Assembly (NCBI RefSeq): GCF_019797845.1
Contig: NZ_CP081864.1
Span: 1,674,001 to 1,738,000, forward strand
Length of the DNA: 64,000 bases
Source of the DNA: Symbiopectobacterium purcellii
Lineage (GTDB): Bacteria; Pseudomonadota; Gammaproteobacteria; Enterobacterales; Enterobacteriaceae
Direction: 5' to 3'
Part shown: positions 47,686 through 58,429 of the stretch, piece after piece
Numbering within the stretch: the first letter of the stretch is position 1
How the letters are laid out: every line of letters begins with the position of its first letter
The notes under the pieces: generated by a model
The model's database searches: none
The model's input: only the letters and a program-made list of their open reading frames with translations
What the model was told of the DNA's origin: nothing
Translations under genes and position numbers: made by a program

Positions 47686-49562
47686 ATGCAAAACGTCGTT
47701 GAGTATTTTAATACCCTGAACCGCGACTATCTCGCCGTGCATCAAGAGAAAGAAGCGTGTTTTTGGCAACACTATATGGGCATTGGCGATGATAATGCAG
47801 CGGAGAACTTCTCTACTGCTGAAAGCGCCTATAAACGCTTTATCGCTGCGCCTGAACGTTTGAAAGAATTGCGCACTTATATCGCTACCCTTGAGACGTT
47901 GCCGAACCTCGAACAGAGGACGCCCAGGCAGGCGCGTTACTGCATGGCTTGCAGGGGTGGTATCGTTTTTTTGATTGTAATGTGATTGAAGATCCCCTGG
48001 CTCAAGCGCTGATGGATGAGATTATCGCTGCGGAAAGTGCACTCTATACGCAGCGAAAAAGCTATGAGGTGACGCACCTGAATGCCGAAGGCGTCAACGT
48101 CGCTGCATCCTTGGGTGAACTGCTCACCAACCAGGCGACCAACGACAATGAATCTTATCGCCACAGTTCGCAGCAGGCCCTGCGCGATATAGAACAGTGG
48201 TTATTGCACCATGGTTTCCCTGAGCTGATTACCCTGCGTAACCGTTTTGCCCGGCAGATGGGGTATCGCAATTATTTTGACTATAAAGTGAATAAAACGG
48301 AGCGGATGACCCCTGAGCAATTGTTTGCCATCCTCGACCGTTTTGAAGAGCAAACGCGCGATGCGAATGCACGCAGTCTGGCCGTACTGGCGAGTGAGAA
48401 GGGCGACCGTGCGTTGCAACCTTGGAATATTCGTTATGCCAGTTCTGGGGACGTTACCCGTCAATTGGATCCCTATTTTCCTTTCTCCGCCTCGTTAGAA
48501 CGCTGGATTAACAGCTTTAAGCGACTGCATATCGCGTTTAACGGTGCAGAGATGCAATTGGATCTGTTGGTGCGCAAAGGCAAATATGAAAATGGCTTTA
48601 TGCATGGTCCGGTTCCCCCCTTTGTGCAGGAAGGGCAGTGGCTGCCAGCAAAAATCAATTTCACCAGTCTGGCTAAACCGGATCAAGTGGGCAGCGGTGC
48701 CACGGGCATCAATACCCTGTTTCATGAAGGTGGTCATGCGGCGCATTTTGCCAATATTCGTCAGAATGCACCTTGCTTCTCGCAGGAATTCCCACCTACA
48801 TCGATGGCCTATGCGGAAACGCAATCCATGTTTTTTGACAGCCTGCTGCACGACGCTGACTGGTTAAAGCGCTATGCGAAGAATCGTGAGGGCGAGGTCC
48901 TCTCCGATGCGTTGATCAAAGCGGATATCGCGGTGCGTCAACCGATGCGTGCCTTTAACGAGCGCCACATTTTGCTGGTGCCTTACTTTGAATGGCAGCT
49001 TTACAGCATGGAGGATGAGGCACGCACGCCAGCAGCGATTACACAGCTGGCACGTGACATTGAGCAGCGTATTTTAGGTATTGGCGGCAGCCCACGTCCT
49101 ACCATTGCCATTCCGCATTTGTTGTCGATGGAGTCGGCCTGTTCCTACCAAGGTTATCTGTTGGCACTGATGGCGGTCGAGCAGACGCGGCATTTCTTTC
49201 TTAAGCGCGATGGTTATCTTACGGATAACCCGGCCATTGGTCCGGATCTGGCACAGCATTACTGGCGCCCTGGCAACAGCGTCAGTCACGATGACACGCT
49301 GCGCAGTTTGACCGGCGAAGGGTTCAATCCGGCTTATCTGGCCGAAGCCTGTAATTTGACGGTTGAGCAAGCGTGGCAACAGGCGCAAGCGGCTATCCAA
49401 CATGCTGCCGAGCATGTGCAACCTGAGGCTGATGCAGATTTGAATGCCCACATTCGTATCGTCGATGGTACGCGTCTATTGGCTGATAATCGGGAGGGCG
49501 ATCGTGCGATGTGTGAGGCGTTTGCGGCGTTCATCGAACGTGAATACCCGTATATAGCATGA
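47686..49562 (+). pseudogene. M3-family oligopeptidase, frameshifted
   Basis: Two frames together give a zinc oligopeptidase of about 625 residues. The first (47686 to about 47915) ends NLEQ; the second resumes EDAQAGALLHGLQGWYRFF and continues to 49562. The active site HEGGHAAHF and the third-ligand segment MAYAETQSMFFD are intact and typical of M3 peptidases (PepF/thimet type), which degrade peptides in the cytoplasm. The break lies at 47911-47920 (GAACAGAGGAC) and is explained by loss of a single base. As written, only 99 residues or a 537-residue internal-start product (from 47949) could be made. The latter would keep the active site. Confidence 0.82.
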
Positions 49563-49632
49563 GCCTCAACGTTGGGGGCGTGCTGGCTACAGCGGGGGAT
49601 TTCGGTCGGGAACGCAAGGGGCCGTGACAAAT

Positions 49633-49670
49633 AAAAGGGGGGAGACCGGCAAGGTGCTCCCCCCTTTTTT
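49633..49670. terminator. Bidirectional intrinsic terminator between the M3 peptidase and glnQ
   Basis: The 12-bp stem AAAAGGGGGGAG/CTCCCCCCTTTT is flanked by A and T runs, so it can stop transcripts from both convergent genes. Confidence 0.9.
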
Positions 49671-49690
49671 AGTGCATTACGGCTACCGTA

Positions 49691-50413
49691 TCAGGAGACA
49701 TGCTGCAAGAACTCACGCAACCGCTCACTGGGAGGATTGGTGATCAGTTCTTCAGGATCGCCATCTTGGGCGATACGGCCTTTATCAATGAAAATCAACC
49801 GTGAAGCAACTTTATGAGCGAATCCCACTTCGTGCGTAACGATGACCATGGTCATGCCCTCGTCGGCAAGATCTTTCATTACTGTCAGTACTTCGTGACG
49901 TAATTCTGGGTCGAGTGCCGACGTTGGCTCATCAAACAGCATCAGTTTGGGTTTGACGGCAAGTGCACGTGCGATTGCCACGCGCTGTTGCTGGCCGCCG
50001 GAAAGCTCGGAGGGAAAGTGGTTCGCACGTTCAGACAGGCCCACTTTCGCCAACAGTTCCAGCGTCAGCTTTTCGGCTTCCGCTTTGCTGGCACCACGCA
50101 CGCGAATCGGGCCAAATGCCACGTTTTCCAGCGCGGTAAGATGCGGGAAAAGATAAAATTGTTGAAACACCATACCCGCTTCCTGGCGGATAAGGCGCTC
50201 ATCAACTTTAGGATCGTTCACTTTCAGGCCATCGACAATCAGCTCACCGCTGGTAATGTCTTCCAGCTTATTGATGCAGCGCAGCAGCGTGGATTTACCG
50301 GAGCCTGACGGACCGATAATCACCACTACTTCACCCTGGTTGATATTCAGATTGATGTCATGCAACACCTTTGTCTGACCAAAGTGTTTAGAAACGTTCT
50401 TGAATTCAATCAT
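49691..50413 (-). CDS. glnQ: Glutamine ABC transporter ATPase
   Basis: The 240-residue ATPase of the polar amino acid family (same length as E. coli GlnQ) has Walker [10 protein letters not shown] near residue 34, signature LSGGQQQR, Walker [15 protein letters not shown] and the switch His in VTHEVGFA. It drives glutamine uptake with GlnP and GlnH. The start overlaps the glnP stop by four bases. Confidence 0.96.
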   Translation of the reverse strand: MIEFKNVSKHFGQTKVLHDINLNINQGEVVVIIGPSGSGKSTLLRCINKLEDITSGELIVDGLKVNDPKVDERLIRQEAGMVFQQFYLFPHLTALENVAFGPIRVRGASKAEAEKLTLELLAKVGLSERANHFPSELSGGQQQRVAIARALAVKPKLMLFDEPTSALDPELRHEVLTVMKDLADEGMTMVIVTHEVGFAHKVASRLIFIDKGRIAQDGDPEELITNPPSERLREFLQHVS

Positions 50414-51069
50414 ATAATCTTAAGTTTTCTTTCCAACTGACGCAAAATGAAACTCAGTACCAAGGTGATAACAAGGTAGATCACCGCGACCGCACTCCAG
50501 ATTTCCAGCGCACGAAAATTACCCGCAATGATTTCTTGCCCGGAACGCGTCAGTTCCGCCACGCCGATAACGATAAACAGCGAGGTATCTTTGATACTGA
50601 TGATCCATTGGTTGCCTAATGGCGGTAACATTCGACGCAACGCCAACGGTGCAATCACATGGCGTAGCGTATCGCGTTTTGATAACCCCAGTGCCAAACC
50701 CGCCTCACGAAATCCTTTGTGAATCGACAATACCGATCCGCGTGTAATCTCCGCGATATAGGCACCGGAGTTGATCATGATGGTGACCACCGCGGCAGCG
50801 AAGGGATCGATACGCACCGACGTCAGGATCATCGGCAAGGCGAAGTAAATAAACATGACTTGTACAACAATCGGTGTACCGCGGATGATTTCAATAAACA
50901 CCAACGCGATTTTGTTGGAAATCCAACTCCCGTAAACGCGGGCAAAGCCCGCGACGACACCGATAACCAAGCCACCCAGCAGACCCAGCACGGAAATCAG
51001 CAAGGTCATTTTTGCCCCTTCTAACAGAAGGGGCAGAGAAGGCCAGATGGCACTCCAATCAAACTGCAT
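50410..51069 (-). CDS. glnP: Glutamine ABC transporter permease
   Basis: The 219-residue inner-membrane permease matches E. coli GlnP (219). It has about five helices and the EAA-type loop ([29 protein letters not shown]) that docks on the ATPase. It is the middle gene of glnHPQ. Confidence 0.96.
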   Translation of the reverse strand: MQFDWSAIWPSLPLLLEGAKMTLLISVLGLLGGLVIGVVAGFARVYGSWISNKIALVFIEIIRGTPIVVQVMFIYFALPMILTSVRIDPFAAAVVTIMINSGAYIAEITRGSVLSIHKGFREAGLALGLSKRDTLRHVIAPLALRRMLPPLGNQWIISIKDTSLFIVIGVAELTRSGQEIIAGNFRALEIWSAVAVIYLVITLVLSFILRQLERKLKII

Positions 51070-51095
51070 GAACGTTCTCCAGACTGATACGGCAA

Positions 51096-51839
51096 TTATT
51101 TCGGTTCAGTGCCGAACCATTTTTTATAAATTTCAGCATAGGTGCCGTTATCACGCAGCGTTTGTAATGCCGCATTCACTTTTTCACGCAGTTCGCTGCC
51201 TTTCGGGAAGGCGACACCGTATTGCTGCGCCTTGATGGAATCACCCACCGCTTTAAACTGACCGTTGCCCGCTGTTTTGATGAAGTACAGGATGTTCGGC
51301 GTATCATGCAGTACTGCATCGGCACGACCGATACCTAACTCCATGTAGGCATTGTCAATATTCGGGAACTGGCGCAGTTCTTTGGTTTTGATATTAGCCT
51401 TGGCGTAGTCAACCGAACCGGTACCACTTTTCACGGCTACCACTTTGCCTGCCAGATCCTGTTCACCCTGAATGCTGGTGTTATCTGATTTTACCATGAC
51501 CAGCAAGCCGCTGTTGTAATAACCCTCAGAAAAATCGACTGCACGTTTGCGTTCTTCCGTAATGGTGATCCCGGCCAGCGCCAAATCAACGTTGCGGGTT
51601 TGCAGGGCAGGGATGATACCTGCGAAATCCATCGGTTTCAGGGTGTATTCCAGTTTCAACTCTTTCGCGATAGCGTCCCAGAGGTCGATGTCAAAGCCGA
51701 CGTATTTATCGCCTTGCTTAAACTCGAAGGGAACAAACGCTGTGTCTGTGGCAACGATGAGAGGCTTGTCCGCCGCATAGCTGGAAACGCTCATGGTCAG
51801 CGCCAGCGCTGCCAATGAGGCCTTAAGTAGTGATTTCAT
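51096..51839 (-). CDS. glnH: Glutamine-binding periplasmic protein
   Basis: The 247-residue protein has a signal peptide (residues 1-22, SYA|A). Its mature sequence follows E. coli Gln[27 protein letters not shown] at the start, with ligand residues in [18 protein letters not shown] and AVKSGTGS. I chose the ATG at 51839 with AAGGA before it. The longer frame to 51881 adds residues that do not look like a signal peptide. It is the first gene of glnHPQ. Confidence 0.96.
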   Translation of the reverse strand: MKSLLKASLAALALTMSVSSYAADKPLIVATDTAFVPFEFKQGDKYVGFDIDLWDAIAKELKLEYTLKPMDFAGIIPALQTRNVDLALAGITITEERKRAVDFSEGYYNSGLLVMVKSDNTSIQGEQDLAGKVVAVKSGTGSVDYAKANIKTKELRQFPNIDNAYMELGIGRADAVLHDTPNILYFIKTAGNGQFKAVGDSIKAQQYGVAFPKGSELREKVNAALQTLRDNGTYAEIYKKWFGTEPK

Positions 51840-52137
51840 CCGATCCTTCCTAATTAGCCGTTTGTGGGAAGCCTGTTTCAAGCAGGCACTACTAATAATA
51901 GTATTTAAGGGAAAAGCTGTAGAAACAGAGGGTTATGTTTTATAACTCCTTGTTTTTATTCAGTGTCGCCAATGCACGCAAACATCGCCTCCGGCACGGG
52001 ACGCCGCTATGAATAACTGATTATGCTGCGGGACACAACCGTTGATTGTGTTTGAAGGGATAAAAACTAACTTTTTGTACGAATTTTAAGAGGAAAATGT
52101 ATGAATGGCAGGATAGATGAACGGTAACGTAATAGGC
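51840..52137. other. Gene-free region between glnH and dps
   Basis: This stretch must hold the glnH promoter on the minus strand. I looked for a sigma-54 (TGGCAC-N5-TTGCA) element and did not find a convincing one. No gene or repeat is recognised. Confidence 0.5.
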
Positions 52138-52170
52138 AGGCCATCGTGTCCGAGATAGCTACGATGGCCT
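52138..52170 (-). terminator. Hairpin downstream of dps
   Basis: A perfect 10-bp inverted repeat AGGCCATCGT/ACGATGGCCT lies 24 bp past the dps stop. The minus-strand sequence after the stem (GCCTATT) is not strongly U-rich, so termination strength is uncertain. Confidence 0.55.
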
Positions 52171-52193
52171 GATACTATTTATAGCATGCCAAG

Positions 52194-52700
52194 TTATTCT
52201 GCGATGTTGGCTTCGATAAACCACAGGAATTTATCCAGATCGCGAGAGGCTGCTGTTAACATATCCGCGCTGTCTTCATCTTCTGTTTTCGCAATAGCAC
52301 TGCGTACTTCGTTGGCGACAACGCTGTAACGCTCCGCCAACGCTTTCAGGTGATCCTGTACGCTGTGGATATTGGTCGGGTAGCTTTTCAGCGAAGTTTC
52401 TTTATTAATGACCTGCACCGTGCCTAGCGCGACACCACCCAGTTGAACCACGCGCTCTGCCAGCGTATCCAGATGATCGGTCAGGGCGGTACGGAAGCCG
52501 TCCAGCATTTCGTGAACAGCGATGAAATTGGCGCCACGCATGTTCCAGTGGGCTTGCTTGGTGATCAATGATAAATCGATTAAGTCGACAACTAACTTGT
52601 CCAACAGTTTGATGGTGGACGTTTTGACGTGCTCATCCAGATTATTGCGAGTATAGATGAGGTCGGATGCTGCTGCTTTTACCAATTTAGCCGTAGCCAT
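52194..52700 (-). CDS. dps: DNA-binding ferritin-like protein Dps
   Basis: Dps forms a dodecamer that stores iron, consumes hydrogen peroxide and compacts DNA in starved cells. The 168-residue product (E. coli 167) keeps the ferroxidase-site residues in [42 protein letters not shown], and the Lys-containing N-terminal tail ([12 protein letters not shown]) used for DNA binding. The ATG at 52700 follows AGGAGG. The longer frame to 52745 is rejected. Confidence 0.97.
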   Translation of the reverse strand: MATAKLVKAAASDLIYTRNNLDEHVKTSTIKLLDKLVVDLIDLSLITKQAHWNMRGANFIAVHEMLDGFRTALTDHLDTLAERVVQLGGVALGTVQVINKETSLKSYPTNIHSVQDHLKALAERYSVVANEVRSAIAKTEDEDSADMLTAASRDLDKFLWFIEANIAE

Positions 52701-52975
52701 AAGGTATCTCCTCCTGATAAATGAAATAATAATCTGACTGCTCAATGCAAATAACTATAGCAGAGTTCGAAGCAGGCAATAACAAGGTAATACCTATTAT
52801 AGAAATTGCCCACATACAATGCAGGTGAATATCTTTTTCACTGATTTAATTATAGAAATTGCACGTCATTATGACAGTAAATAACGATAATGAATGAGAA
52901 TTATTTAGCGCTAGTAATAACCTGTACCTATTCAGGCGCGGGCATTATTCGCGGTGCAATATAGCTGAAATGGCC

Positions 52976-53010
52976 CTTCTCTTGCCGCAGTAGGTTGCCT
53001 GCAAGAGAAG
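52976..53010 (-). terminator. Hairpin downstream of rhtA
   Basis: A perfect 10-bp inverted repeat CTTCTCTTGC/GCAAGAGAAG with a 15-nt loop lies 31 bp after the rhtA stop on the minus strand. It has no clear U run. The remaining dps-rhtA gap (52701-52975) presumably contains the dps promoter. Confidence 0.45.
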
Positions 53011-53040
53011 AAATACGATTAAATTCAGGCGGGAATGGGG

Positions 53041-53922
53041 TCAACCTTGGGCGCTATTGATGATGCGTGCTCGTTTTACTGTAAGCGTAGCGCCAAGGGA
53101 AGCGGCGATGATACAAAACAGCGCTAGCCATTGTGTCAGCAACAGATGCTCACTGAGAAACAGAATACCGGATAGGGCTGCAATCGCCGGCTCCATGCTC
53201 ATCAATGTGCTGAAGGTTTTGGCCGGGAGGCGCGTCAGTGCCACCATCTCCAGCGAGTAAGGCAGTGCCGTTGAGAGGATCGCAATAGCGATGCCTAGCG
53301 GCAGAATAGCAGGGGAGAGTGATGAGGTATCCGCAAAATAGGCCCCCAGGGGGCAAAACACCACCGCCGCCACCAATGAACCAATCGCCACTGTCGCGGG
53401 ACCATGGTTAGCGCCTGCGCTTTTTCCGAACACAATATATAACGCCCAGCAGGCACCTGCGCCGATGGCACAGAGCGCGCCCTGCATATCGACGTTGGCA
53501 ATGTCGTTATCCAGCGGCAATAGAAACCACATGCCGGTTAGTGCCAAAAGGATCCAAAGAAAATCAAGTGCCCGACGCGACGAGAAAATGGCCACGGCGA
53601 GTGGGCCGGTAAATTCAAGCGCGACCGCGACACCCAGTGGAACAGTTCGAATAGAGAGGTAGAACAAAAAATTCATGCCACCAAGGGTCAAGCCGTACAA
53701 CAGCAAGGGTAATCGATTCCCTTGAATACGCATGCGCCAGGGTTTAAACACAATGCATAAAATCAACGCACCAAGCCCCAGGCGAAGCGCTGTGACGCCG
53801 GGTGCTCCTATCAGCGGAAACAGGTTTTTCGCTAAAGCAGCCCCACTTTGGATGGAAAGCATCGCTATTACGATCAGAAGAACAGGCAGCAGCGTCGAGC
53901 TGCGCAAAGCTGATAAGGTCAT
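53041..53922 (-). CDS. rhtA: Threonine/homoserine exporter RhtA
   Basis: The 293-residue inner-membrane exporter has two EamA domains and about ten helices. It follows E. coli RhtA closely (SIQSGAALAKNLFPLIGAPGVTALRLGLG; LALTGMWFLLPL; STALPYSLEMVALTRLPAKTFSTLMSMEPAIAAL). It exports threonine, homoserine and related amino acids. The dps-rhtA-ompX order is as in E. coli. Confidence 0.95.
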   Translation of the reverse strand: MTLSALRSSTLLPVLLIVIAMLSIQSGAALAKNLFPLIGAPGVTALRLGLGALILCIVFKPWRMRIQGNRLPLLLYGLTLGGMNFLFYLSIRTVPLGVAVALEFTGPLAVAIFSSRRALDFLWILLALTGMWFLLPLDNDIANVDMQGALCAIGAGACWALYIVFGKSAGANHGPATVAIGSLVAAVVFCPLGAYFADTSSLSPAILPLGIAIAILSTALPYSLEMVALTRLPAKTFSTLMSMEPAIAALSGILFLSEHLLLTQWLALFCIIAASLGATLTVKRARIINSAQG

Positions 53923-54330
53923 CCTTTGGGCCTTGATAAGCAGGAAAGAAAGTACGATGGTGTGGGAAAAAGGGCCCCTAAATTAGGATTTTTCCACATT
54001 AATCTAGTGTAAAGGATTTGTCGGCACTGCGCTTACTTTAATTGACTTTTATTTACGATATATTTATTTGCAGTGCGGAATGAATAGCAGGCTGTATATT
54101 AACTGAACGCATAATTAAGATTTGTCTGCATTTTACTGTCGGGGGGAATTAATTTTAGTTTCGTTGTCAGTGTTTTTTTATGATTAAAAATCATTGATTT
54201 ATTTATTTTATGAAAATTTTTGTTACATCTATAAGCGGTTTGATAAATATTTAATGGGCAGCACCTCAGGTTTTTTTTGTTATATTAATCCTGCTTAAAC
54301 TTCTTTCATAAGATGAATTCGAGGCAGTAT
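53923..54330. other. A/T-rich gene-free region between rhtA and ompX
   Basis: This region of about 400 bp holds the divergent promoters of rhtA and ompX. It is strongly A/T-rich with long T runs, which suits H-NS binding or an UP element. A TATATT hexamer near 54282 could be the ompX -10. No small gene is recognised. Confidence 0.5.
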
Positions 54331-54846
54331 ATGAAAAAATTTGCGTGTCTTTCCGCACTGGCTTGCGTATTTGCAGTAAGCGCAGGTTCCGCATTCGCCG
54401 GCCAAAGTACCGTATCCGCCGGTTATGCTCAGGGTGATGCCCAGGGCGTGGTGAACAAAGCGAAAGGTTTTAACCTTAAATACCGCTATGAGTTTGATGA
54501 CAGCCAGGTTGGCGTGATCAGCTCCTTCACCTATCTGGAAGACAGCCAGTCCAACGACGGTTACTACAATAAAGGCCAATACATGGGCTTTACTGCGGGC
54601 CCGGCTTACCGTATCAATGATTGGGCAAGCGTCTATGGCGTGATTGGCCTGAGCCACGGTAAATACACCTACAATGCGGTAGACGGTACTGACAACAACC
54701 ATAACGATGATTATGGTTTCACCTACGGTGCTGGTCTGCAATTCAACCCGATTCAGGACGTTGCCCTGGATGTTGGTTATGAGCAAAGCCGTATCCGTAG
54801 CATCGATGTTGGCACCTGGGCGGTTGGCGTAGGCTACCGTTTCTAA
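54331..54846 (+). CDS. ompX: Outer-membrane protein OmpX
   Basis: The 171-residue protein has a signal peptide (residues 1-23, AFA|G) and an eight-stranded beta barrel of the Ail/Lom/OmpX family. It carries the family segments ISSFTYLEDSQSNDGYYNKG and AGPAYRINDWASVYGVIGLSHGK, and ends in GVGYRF with the C-terminal Phe needed for BAM insertion. I chose the ATG at 54331 behind GAGGCAG. A frame start six codons upstream is rejected because it would spoil the signal peptide. Confidence 0.97.
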   Translation: MKKFACLSALACVFAVSAGSAFAGQSTVSAGYAQGDAQGVVNKAKGFNLKYRYEFDDSQVGVISSFTYLEDSQSNDGYYNKGQYMGFTAGPAYRINDWASVYGVIGLSHGKYTYNAVDGTDNNHNDDYGFTYGAGLQFNPIQDVALDVGYEQSRIRSIDVGTWAVGVGYRF

Positions 54847-54898
54847 GGATGTCGCGCGGTCAGAAGTGTGATTCTGAACCGGAATGCGATGTTGTATG

Positions 54899-54929
54899 AA
54901 AATCCGCCATCATGGCGGATTTTTTTTTG
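54899..54929 (+). terminator. Intrinsic terminator after ompX
   Basis: A perfect AATCCGCCAT/ATGGCGGATT stem with a one-base centre is followed by nine T residues. Confidence 0.93.
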
Positions 54930-55081
54930 TTTGTAACACGAGACGGCAGCGCTGGGATGGAAAATGATTATCTTGACGTTAAGATAATTTATGCAAGAAT
55001 ACGCGCTACCAACGTAGCCGTTCATCGACATTTTTGATGACATAATCCTCAGCGCGAAGATAACCATCACAGGATCACTTT

Positions 55082-56257
55082 ATGCCCGTTTCCTCCTGGC
55101 ACTCACGCCAATTTCTCTTTATCGCCATTCTTCTGCTCGGGATAAACCTGCGCCCGATTCTGGCTGTGGTTGGCCCATTGCTTGAACAAATTCAGCAGGC
55201 TACTGGTTTGGATGACAGTCAGGCTGGCCTGTTAACCACGTTGCCCATTCTGGCAATGGGGATCTGTGCGCTTTACGGTGGCTGGTTGCAACGTCATCTG
55301 GGGGAGTATCGTGGCATCCTGCTCGGCATTACTATCATTGCAGTTGCTTGTCTGGTGCGCTTCCCTTGGGATACGCGCATTGGATTGTTGGTGAGTGCTG
55401 CGCTCGGCGGGGTAGGCATTGCGTTGATTCAGGCCTTGGTACCGTCGTTTATCAAGCGCTTCTTTCTCCAGCGCAGCAGTCTGCTGATGGGGCTTTATAC
55501 CACGGGGATTATGGCTGGGGCAGCGGTTGCTGCGGCGACAGCCTCGCCCTTGTCAGGTATCGCTGGCTGGTCTGGTGCGTTGGCATTTTGGGGAATCCTC
55601 GCTTTCATCGCGCTGTTGGTCTGGCGCAAAGCGCCGTCTTCGCGTGAGGATCATGAGCAGAATGCGATTTATCAGCCTGCGCCGCACGGTTTGCAACATT
55701 GGTCCCTGATGCTGTTCTTTGGCATAGGAACCGGAGCTTATACGCTGGTACTGGCTTGGTTGCCTCCCTATTACATGCAGTTAGGGTGGAGTGCCGCGCA
55801 AAGCGGCTTTTTGCTGGGGGGATTAACGCTGACCGAAGTGTGTGCGGGGTTGGCCGTTTCCGCCTTGATTTCGCGCTTTCCCGATCGGCGTATGCTGTTG
55901 GTACCGATACTGGTGGTACTGCTTGCCGGCATGGTGGTGTTGTTGATGGCTCCGCTTTCTCTGGCCTTTGTCGCGATGCTGCTTCTCGGGATGGGTATCG
56001 GGGCGCTGTTTCCACTGTCGCTAATTGTGGCACTCGATCATGCAACCAATGTACAGGAAACGGGGCGATTGATGGGCTTTGTACAAGGCGGTGGCTATAT
56101 CCTCGCCAGTGTAATGCCAACGCTCGCGGGTGTCATTCGACAGCACACCGAAGGCTTGGAGCAAGCCTGGACGATCATGGCATGGGGAGTTGTTGTGCTG
56201 ATAGTGATGGCTTTTCGCTTTCGGCCATTGAGCGCCCGCAAAACGCGCGGGCGTTAA
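55082..56257 (+). CDS. CynX/NimT-family MFS transporter
   Basis: The 391-residue MFS protein has about 12 helices. The opening LLLGINLRPILAVVGPLLEQIQ is typical of the CynX/NimT (cyanate, 2-nitroimidazole) branch, as are GLYTTGIMAGAAVAAA and LGMGIGALFPLSLIVALDHA. The substrate is unknown. It is preceded by about 150 bp of promoter region after the ompX terminator. Confidence 0.9.
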   Translation: MPVSSWHSRQFLFIAILLLGINLRPILAVVGPLLEQIQQATGLDDSQAGLLTTLPILAMGICALYGGWLQRHLGEYRGILLGITIIAVACLVRFPWDTRIGLLVSAALGGVGIALIQALVPSFIKRFFLQRSSLLMGLYTTGIMAGAAVAAATASPLSGIAGWSGALAFWGILAFIALLVWRKAPSSREDHEQNAIYQPAPHGLQHWSLMLFFGIGTGAYTLVLAWLPPYYMQLGWSAAQSGFLLGGLTLTEVCAGLAVSALISRFPDRRMLLVPILVVLLAGMVVLLMAPLSLAFVAMLLLGMGIGALFPLSLIVALDHATNVQETGRLMGFVQGGGYILASVMPTLAGVIRQHTEGLEQAWTIMAWGVVVLIVMAFRFRPLSARKTRGR

Positions 56258-56371
56258 TGTAGGGCCGGTTTACCTATCATTTTGGTGCTGGCCGTGCTCG
56301 AATCCACAGACTCACCGTGCCAGCTCCGGTCTCTGGTGTTGCGGTGCCGAGCCTATTACGCCTACCGCGTG

Positions 56372-57793
56372 TTAAGCGGCGGGAGGCCGGTAGCGCCACA
56401 GCCACCGGCCGCTGACCATACGGCGATAATACAACAGGCCGCGCACGATCCAGTCAAAGAACATGCCCATCCACACGCCGATAACGCCAAAACCGAGCCA
56501 GATACCGAGGATATAACCCGCTACAATACGGCATCCCCACATACTGGCCATGGCTACCCACATGGTGTAACTGGCGTCTTTTGCCCCCTTCAAACCCGCA
56601 GGCACTACCCAGGCCGCGGCCCAAAATGGGGTGAATAGCGCGTTCAACCACAGCAACTGCTTGGCGACCTCAATCACTTCGGGCTCGTTGGTATACAGCG
56701 ATGACAGGAAACTGGCCGACGGTATTGACGATAAGGCGAGAATGCATAAACCGATATTGGATAGCACAAAAATATACTGCAACTGGCGAATCGACTGAAA
56801 AATCTGCCCTTTACCCAAGCGTGTTCCAACGATGATGGTAGCGGTTGATCCCAGGGCATTGCCGGGCAGGTTGATCAAGGCCGCAATAGAGAAAGCGATA
56901 AAATTGCCCGCGATAACCTCTGTGCCCATTCCGGCGACAAAGCGTTGTGTGATCAGCTTACCCAGATTAAACATCACGGATTCCACGCTGGCAGGAACAC
57001 CGATGCTTAACACTTCATACAGAATTGTGTAAGTGAAAGGCGCAAAATAGGATTTGAAAGGGATGCGCAGCGCACCGTTAAAGCCGTGCATCAACGTGAG
57101 AATAACAAATACCGCGCCGATATAGCGTGACAGCGTCGTGCCGATACCTGCGCCATAAAATCCCAACCCATCCCAGGAAAAAATCCCGTATATCAGTACG
57201 CTACTGATCAGAATGTTCAGGATGTTCATACCGATGTTGATGAACATCGGCAGCTTGGTATTACCGGCACCGCGTAGCGCTCCACAGCCGACCAAGGCAA
57301 TCGCCATTGCCGGGTAGCTCCAACCGGTTTGCCGCAGGAACACCAGCGCTAACGCTTTAACATGTTGATCCGCTGAACCGGCGATCAGGTTAATAATGGC
57401 TTCGCCGGCCAATTCAATCAGCAGCACCAACAAAAAGGAGACCAGCACCAGCAAAGACATGGATTGACGCGTTGCTGCGCGGGCTTGTTTGCGATTGCGC
57501 TGGCCCAGACTGAATGCCACCACGACCGCGGTACCCAGTGCGACAGCGGTAAAGAAAGCGATGATGAGCATGTTGAAACTGTCGGCCAGTCCCACGGCGG
57601 CCATGGATTCTTTGCCCAACCAACTGACAAGAAAGGTGCTGAATACCCCCATCAACACCACACAGAGCCCTTCAATAAAAATGGGCACAGCCAATGGTGT
57701 GATCTCGCGCCAGAGCAGAACACGGTTTGAGTGCCGCTTTTTGTACCAATCCGTTTGGTGATACCTATTGACTAATCGAGAGAAGTTTTTCAT
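56372..57793 (-). CDS. MATE-family multidrug efflux transporter (YeeO-like)
   Basis: The membrane protein of about 473 residues has two six-helix halves. The first contains FSTFLVSWLGKESMAAVGLADSFNM and CGALRGAGNTKLPMFINIG; the second contains AGNFIAFSIAALINLPGNALGSTATIIVG. Sodium- or proton-driven export of drugs or flavins is expected for this class. I chose the ATG at 57793 (MKNFSRLVNRYHQ). The longer frame from 57886 adds 31 residues that do not look native. It is convergent with the upstream MFS. Confidence 0.9.
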   Translation of the reverse strand: MKNFSRLVNRYHQTDWYKKRHSNRVLLWREITPLAVPIFIEGLCVVLMGVFSTFLVSWLGKESMAAVGLADSFNMLIIAFFTAVALGTAVVVAFSLGQRNRKQARAATRQSMSLLVLVSFLLVLLIELAGEAIINLIAGSADQHVKALALVFLRQTGWSYPAMAIALVGCGALRGAGNTKLPMFINIGMNILNILISSVLIYGIFSWDGLGFYGAGIGTTLSRYIGAVFVILTLMHGFNGALRIPFKSYFAPFTYTILYEVLSIGVPASVESVMFNLGKLITQRFVAGMGTEVIAGNFIAFSIAALINLPGNALGSTATIIVGTRLGKGQIFQSIRQLQYIFVLSNIGLCILALSSIPSASFLSSLYTNEPEVIEVAKQLLWLNALFTPFWAAAWVVPAGLKGAKDASYTMWVAMASMWGCRIVAGYILGIWLGFGVIGVWMGMFFDWIVRGLLYYRRMVSGRWLWRYRPPAA

Positions 57794-58112
57794 GCACCGC
57801 TTTGAAATTATTCTGAATAAGACCTGGTTGCGCAACAGCGAGATTGCGATAACGCTACCTGCTGGTGCCATTACGCAAAGCCGCAATAGTGTGCCTTGTT
57901 TTGCTACTGGAAACGTTGATCTGGCTAATGATCGCCCCCAACAGTACGTCAGGTGCAGAAGAAATCTGAAACAGTGGACCGTTTTTTTTATAGAGTAACA
58001 GCCAACCGAAAGATGCTCCAGCCCTGGTCACACTTTTCAGAGAAAACGCTTGATTTGTTTTAATTGTAATTTTAGCATTCCCTTAATTAAGGGTTTTCTA
58101 AAATAATTAATC

Positions 58113-58415
58113 ATGCCAGATACCGTGAGTGAATTGCAGCGCCGTGCCCATGACGCTGCGTTGTTGTTAAAAGCGATGGCCAATGCCAACCGTTTACTGA
58201 TCCTATGTATGTTGGTTGAACGTCAGCAGGTGAGTGCTGGCGTACTTGGGCAGGCGTGCGGTTTAAGCCCTTCAGCCACATCGCAGCATCTGGCGCGTAT
58301 GCGTTCTGAAGGGTTGGTTATTGCCCAACGCGAAGGCACTACCATCTATTACGCGATCGCTAACCGCGATCTGGAACGCATCATCATGACGCTCAAAGAC
58401 ATCTATTGTCCTTGA
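58113..58415 (+). CDS. ArsR-family regulator (YgaV-like)
   Basis: The 100-residue winged-helix repressor carries the ArsR helix-turn-helix VLGQACGLSPSATSQHLARMRSEGLV and the wing QREGTTIYYAI. A Cys in LLILCML and a second in GQACGL, about 18 residues apart, resemble the sulfide/persulfide-sensing pair of YgaV/BigR. With the rhodanese gene 14 bp downstream it forms a ygaVP-like operon, probably self-repressed and induced by reactive sulfur. Confidence 0.88.
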   Translation: MPDTVSELQRRAHDAALLLKAMANANRLLILCMLVERQQVSAGVLGQACGLSPSATSQHLARMRSEGLVIAQREGTTIYYAIANRDLERIIMTLKDIYCP

Positions 58416-58429
58416 AAGAGAGGAATACC

